A stretch of DNA of 64,000 nucleotides, from assembly GCA_030168575.1 (NCBI GenBank), contig CP115555.1:1-64000 (forward strand), in the 5' to 3' direction. Position numbers and translations under genes: made by a program. Positions 62,914 through 64,000 of this stretch are shown here, piece after piece. The DNA is from Methanomassiliicoccales archaeon LGM-RCC1 (GTDB lineage: Archaea; Thermoplasmatota; Thermoplasmata; Methanomassiliicoccales; Methanomethylophilaceae). The first letter of the stretch is position 1. Each line of letters opens with the position of its first letter. The notes under the pieces were generated by a model. The model was not told where the DNA came from. It saw only the letters and a program-made list of their open reading frames with translations, and did no database searches.

Positions 62914-64000
62914 TCATGAATTGCGAACACCGTGAAGGATCTCGTCCAGGATGTACATGGCGCCCTGGATCCCGTAGATCGGCCTGGGGATCACATCATC
63001 CAATCCCATAGAGGAGTGGCCGATCGGGATTCCAATCTTGCATTCACCGTTGAGTTTCATCGTCAATGCGGTGATACCTTCGCTGAGGACCACATCGGAA
63101 CCGACCAAAGGCTCCTTCCCGAACGAATCCCCATAGTCGATGCTCGCCAGGAACTCCTTTATCTTGGCGATCTCGCCCTCGTCGGAACCAGGATCCGCAT
63201 CTACGGCAATCGGCGCCAGTGCCAGATAATCATAGAGCCACATCGTCATGGGCCTTATTACGGAGGCGATTCCCGCAATGGAGAACCTCAGTCCCTTGAT
63301 ACGTAGAGCGTTGTACTTCATCCCTACGAACTTGCGATAGATCTTGTCCCTGGCCTTGGCGATCCTCATCAAAGGTACGGACGCGTCCTTGCCGGTTGCC
63401 TCAGCGATGGTCTTGTACCAAGCCTCGGTGGCGTCGAAGCCTACTGGAGCGCCGGCATCGGACTCGATGATCTTCAGGCCCGTTGATCTGTAGAATTCGC
63501 ACAGGTCGTGGCATGCCTCCTTACATACGACCACGCAGTACTCGGAATCCACTGATTCCCTCAGGGACTGCAAGTCCGCTCCTGCTCCTAGAATGCTCCT
63601 GACCTTGAGACCCATGGACTCGATGTTCTCCTTGAACTCGTCCAAAGCGCTCTCCCAATCCTTGTCCAGGACGGTCATGCCCAGGATATTGACGGTGTCC
63701 TTCACCGTCTCCCCTTTCTTCGGATCCAGATGCTCCATTATCTCGTGGAGGGTATGGTCGTAGCCCTGAGTGACCGGCATCGAGACTAGAGCCTCGTCCA
63801 TCCAGATCGCACGGTCCTCCATTCCGGCCTCGCGTATTGCCCTCTCATGGTTGTCTCCGATGAGCCCGGCTCCCGGAGAATTAATAATGACCACCAGTCC
63901 GGGTTTCTTGGAATCTATGATCGGAAGCCCTTCCTCCAGCTTATAATAAGCCCCGTTTATGAAATCGTATTCGTCAAGATATGTGGCAGGAACCCTGGGG
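62914..64000 (-). CDS. nitrogenase component-1-like protein, N-terminus outside window
   Basis: At least 362 residues. The frame stays open from TGA at 62914 to the window edge, so the GTG at 63894 is internal. The C-terminal two thirds resemble the nitrogenase component 1 superfamily (NifD/NifK, BchN/B, CfbD): KPGLVVIINSPGAGLIGD, KDTVNILGMTVLDKDW, GLKVRSILGAGADLQSLRES, GAPVGFDATEAWYKTIAEAT. Typical cofactor-binding residues cannot be judged without the N-terminus. CfbD acts in F430 synthesis; this could be CfbD-like or one of the uncharacterised nitrogenase-like groups. Its place beside chelatase subunits and importers points to tetrapyrrole or metal cofactor chemistry. Confidence 0.65.
   Translation of the reverse strand, partial: PRVPATYLDEYDFINGAYYKLEEGLPIIDSKKPGLVVIINSPGAGLIGDNHERAIREAGMEDRAIWMDEALVSMPVTQGYDHTLHEIMEHLDPKKGETVKDTVNILGMTVLDKDWESALDEFKENIESMGLKVRSILGAGADLQSLRESVDSEYCVVVCKEACHDLCEFYRSTGLKIIESDAGAPVGFDATEAWYKTIAEATGKDASVPLMRIAKARDKIYRKFVGMKYNALRIKGLRFSIAGIASVIRPMTMWLYDYLALAPIAVDADPGSDEGEIAKIKEFLASIDYGDSFGKEPLVGSDVVLSEGITALTMKLNGECKIGIPIGHSSMGLDDVIPRPIYGIQGAMYILDEILHGVRNS

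Overview
The window looks like chromosome of a methanogenic archaeon of the Methanomassiliicoccales type. The archaeal signs are Rpo11, an archaeal TruD, the aconitase-X (phosphomevalonate dehydratase) branch of the mevalonate pathway, GGAGGTGATC-type ribosome sites and TATA boxes about 25 nt upstream of leaderless starts. The order is an inference. It rests mainly on TAG: every complete ordinary gene here ends in TGA, or rarely TAA, while TAG occurs inside several ORFs whose homology continues across it. That is expected where TAG is read as pyrrolysine. No mcr or pyl gene lies in the window, so this is not proven.

Layout. 1-9.8 kb is housekeeping sequence: a Sel1-repeat protein, a small membrane protein, both subunits of phosphomevalonate dehydratase (the small one fused to a Nudix domain), rpo11, truD, a 1144-residue TPR protein and a methyltransferase. 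A tRNA-Gly(TCC) follows at 10083-10155. The 3' end of this tRNA is repeated at 22360-22374, so 10.15-22.37 kb reads as an integrated element or genomic island. The island holds a MITE-like repeat, a PIN-domain toxin-antitoxin pair, a HUH Rep-like gene plus a truncated copy, small transcription regulators, a three-gene surface operon (SipW-like signal peptidase, repeat protein, TasA/camelysin-like protein), an IS1111/IS110-type insertion sequence with a candidate bridge RNA, and two paired structured repeats. No integrase was seen.

22.4-24.8 kb has a MscS channel with an N-terminal ectodomain and a universal stress protein. From 24.9 kb to the end is a large metal or tetrapyrrole locus: three CobN/BchH-type chelatase large subunits (one with two in-frame TAG codons), one ChlI and one ChlD, three FecCD/BtuCDF-type import systems (two with dockerin-like modules on the binding protein), three ABC-2 systems, a heterodimeric ABC exporter, a ferredoxin-like protein and the end of a nitrogenase component-1-like protein.

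A 17-nt pseudo-palindrome of the form TTGG-N9-CC[A/G]A recurs in front of most of these metal-locus transcription units, usually on or next to the TATA box. This ties chelatase and transporter genes into one apparent regulon. The simplest reading is a co-regulated system for acquiring a metal, metallophore or corrinoid/tetrapyrrole. The substrate cannot be read from the sequence.
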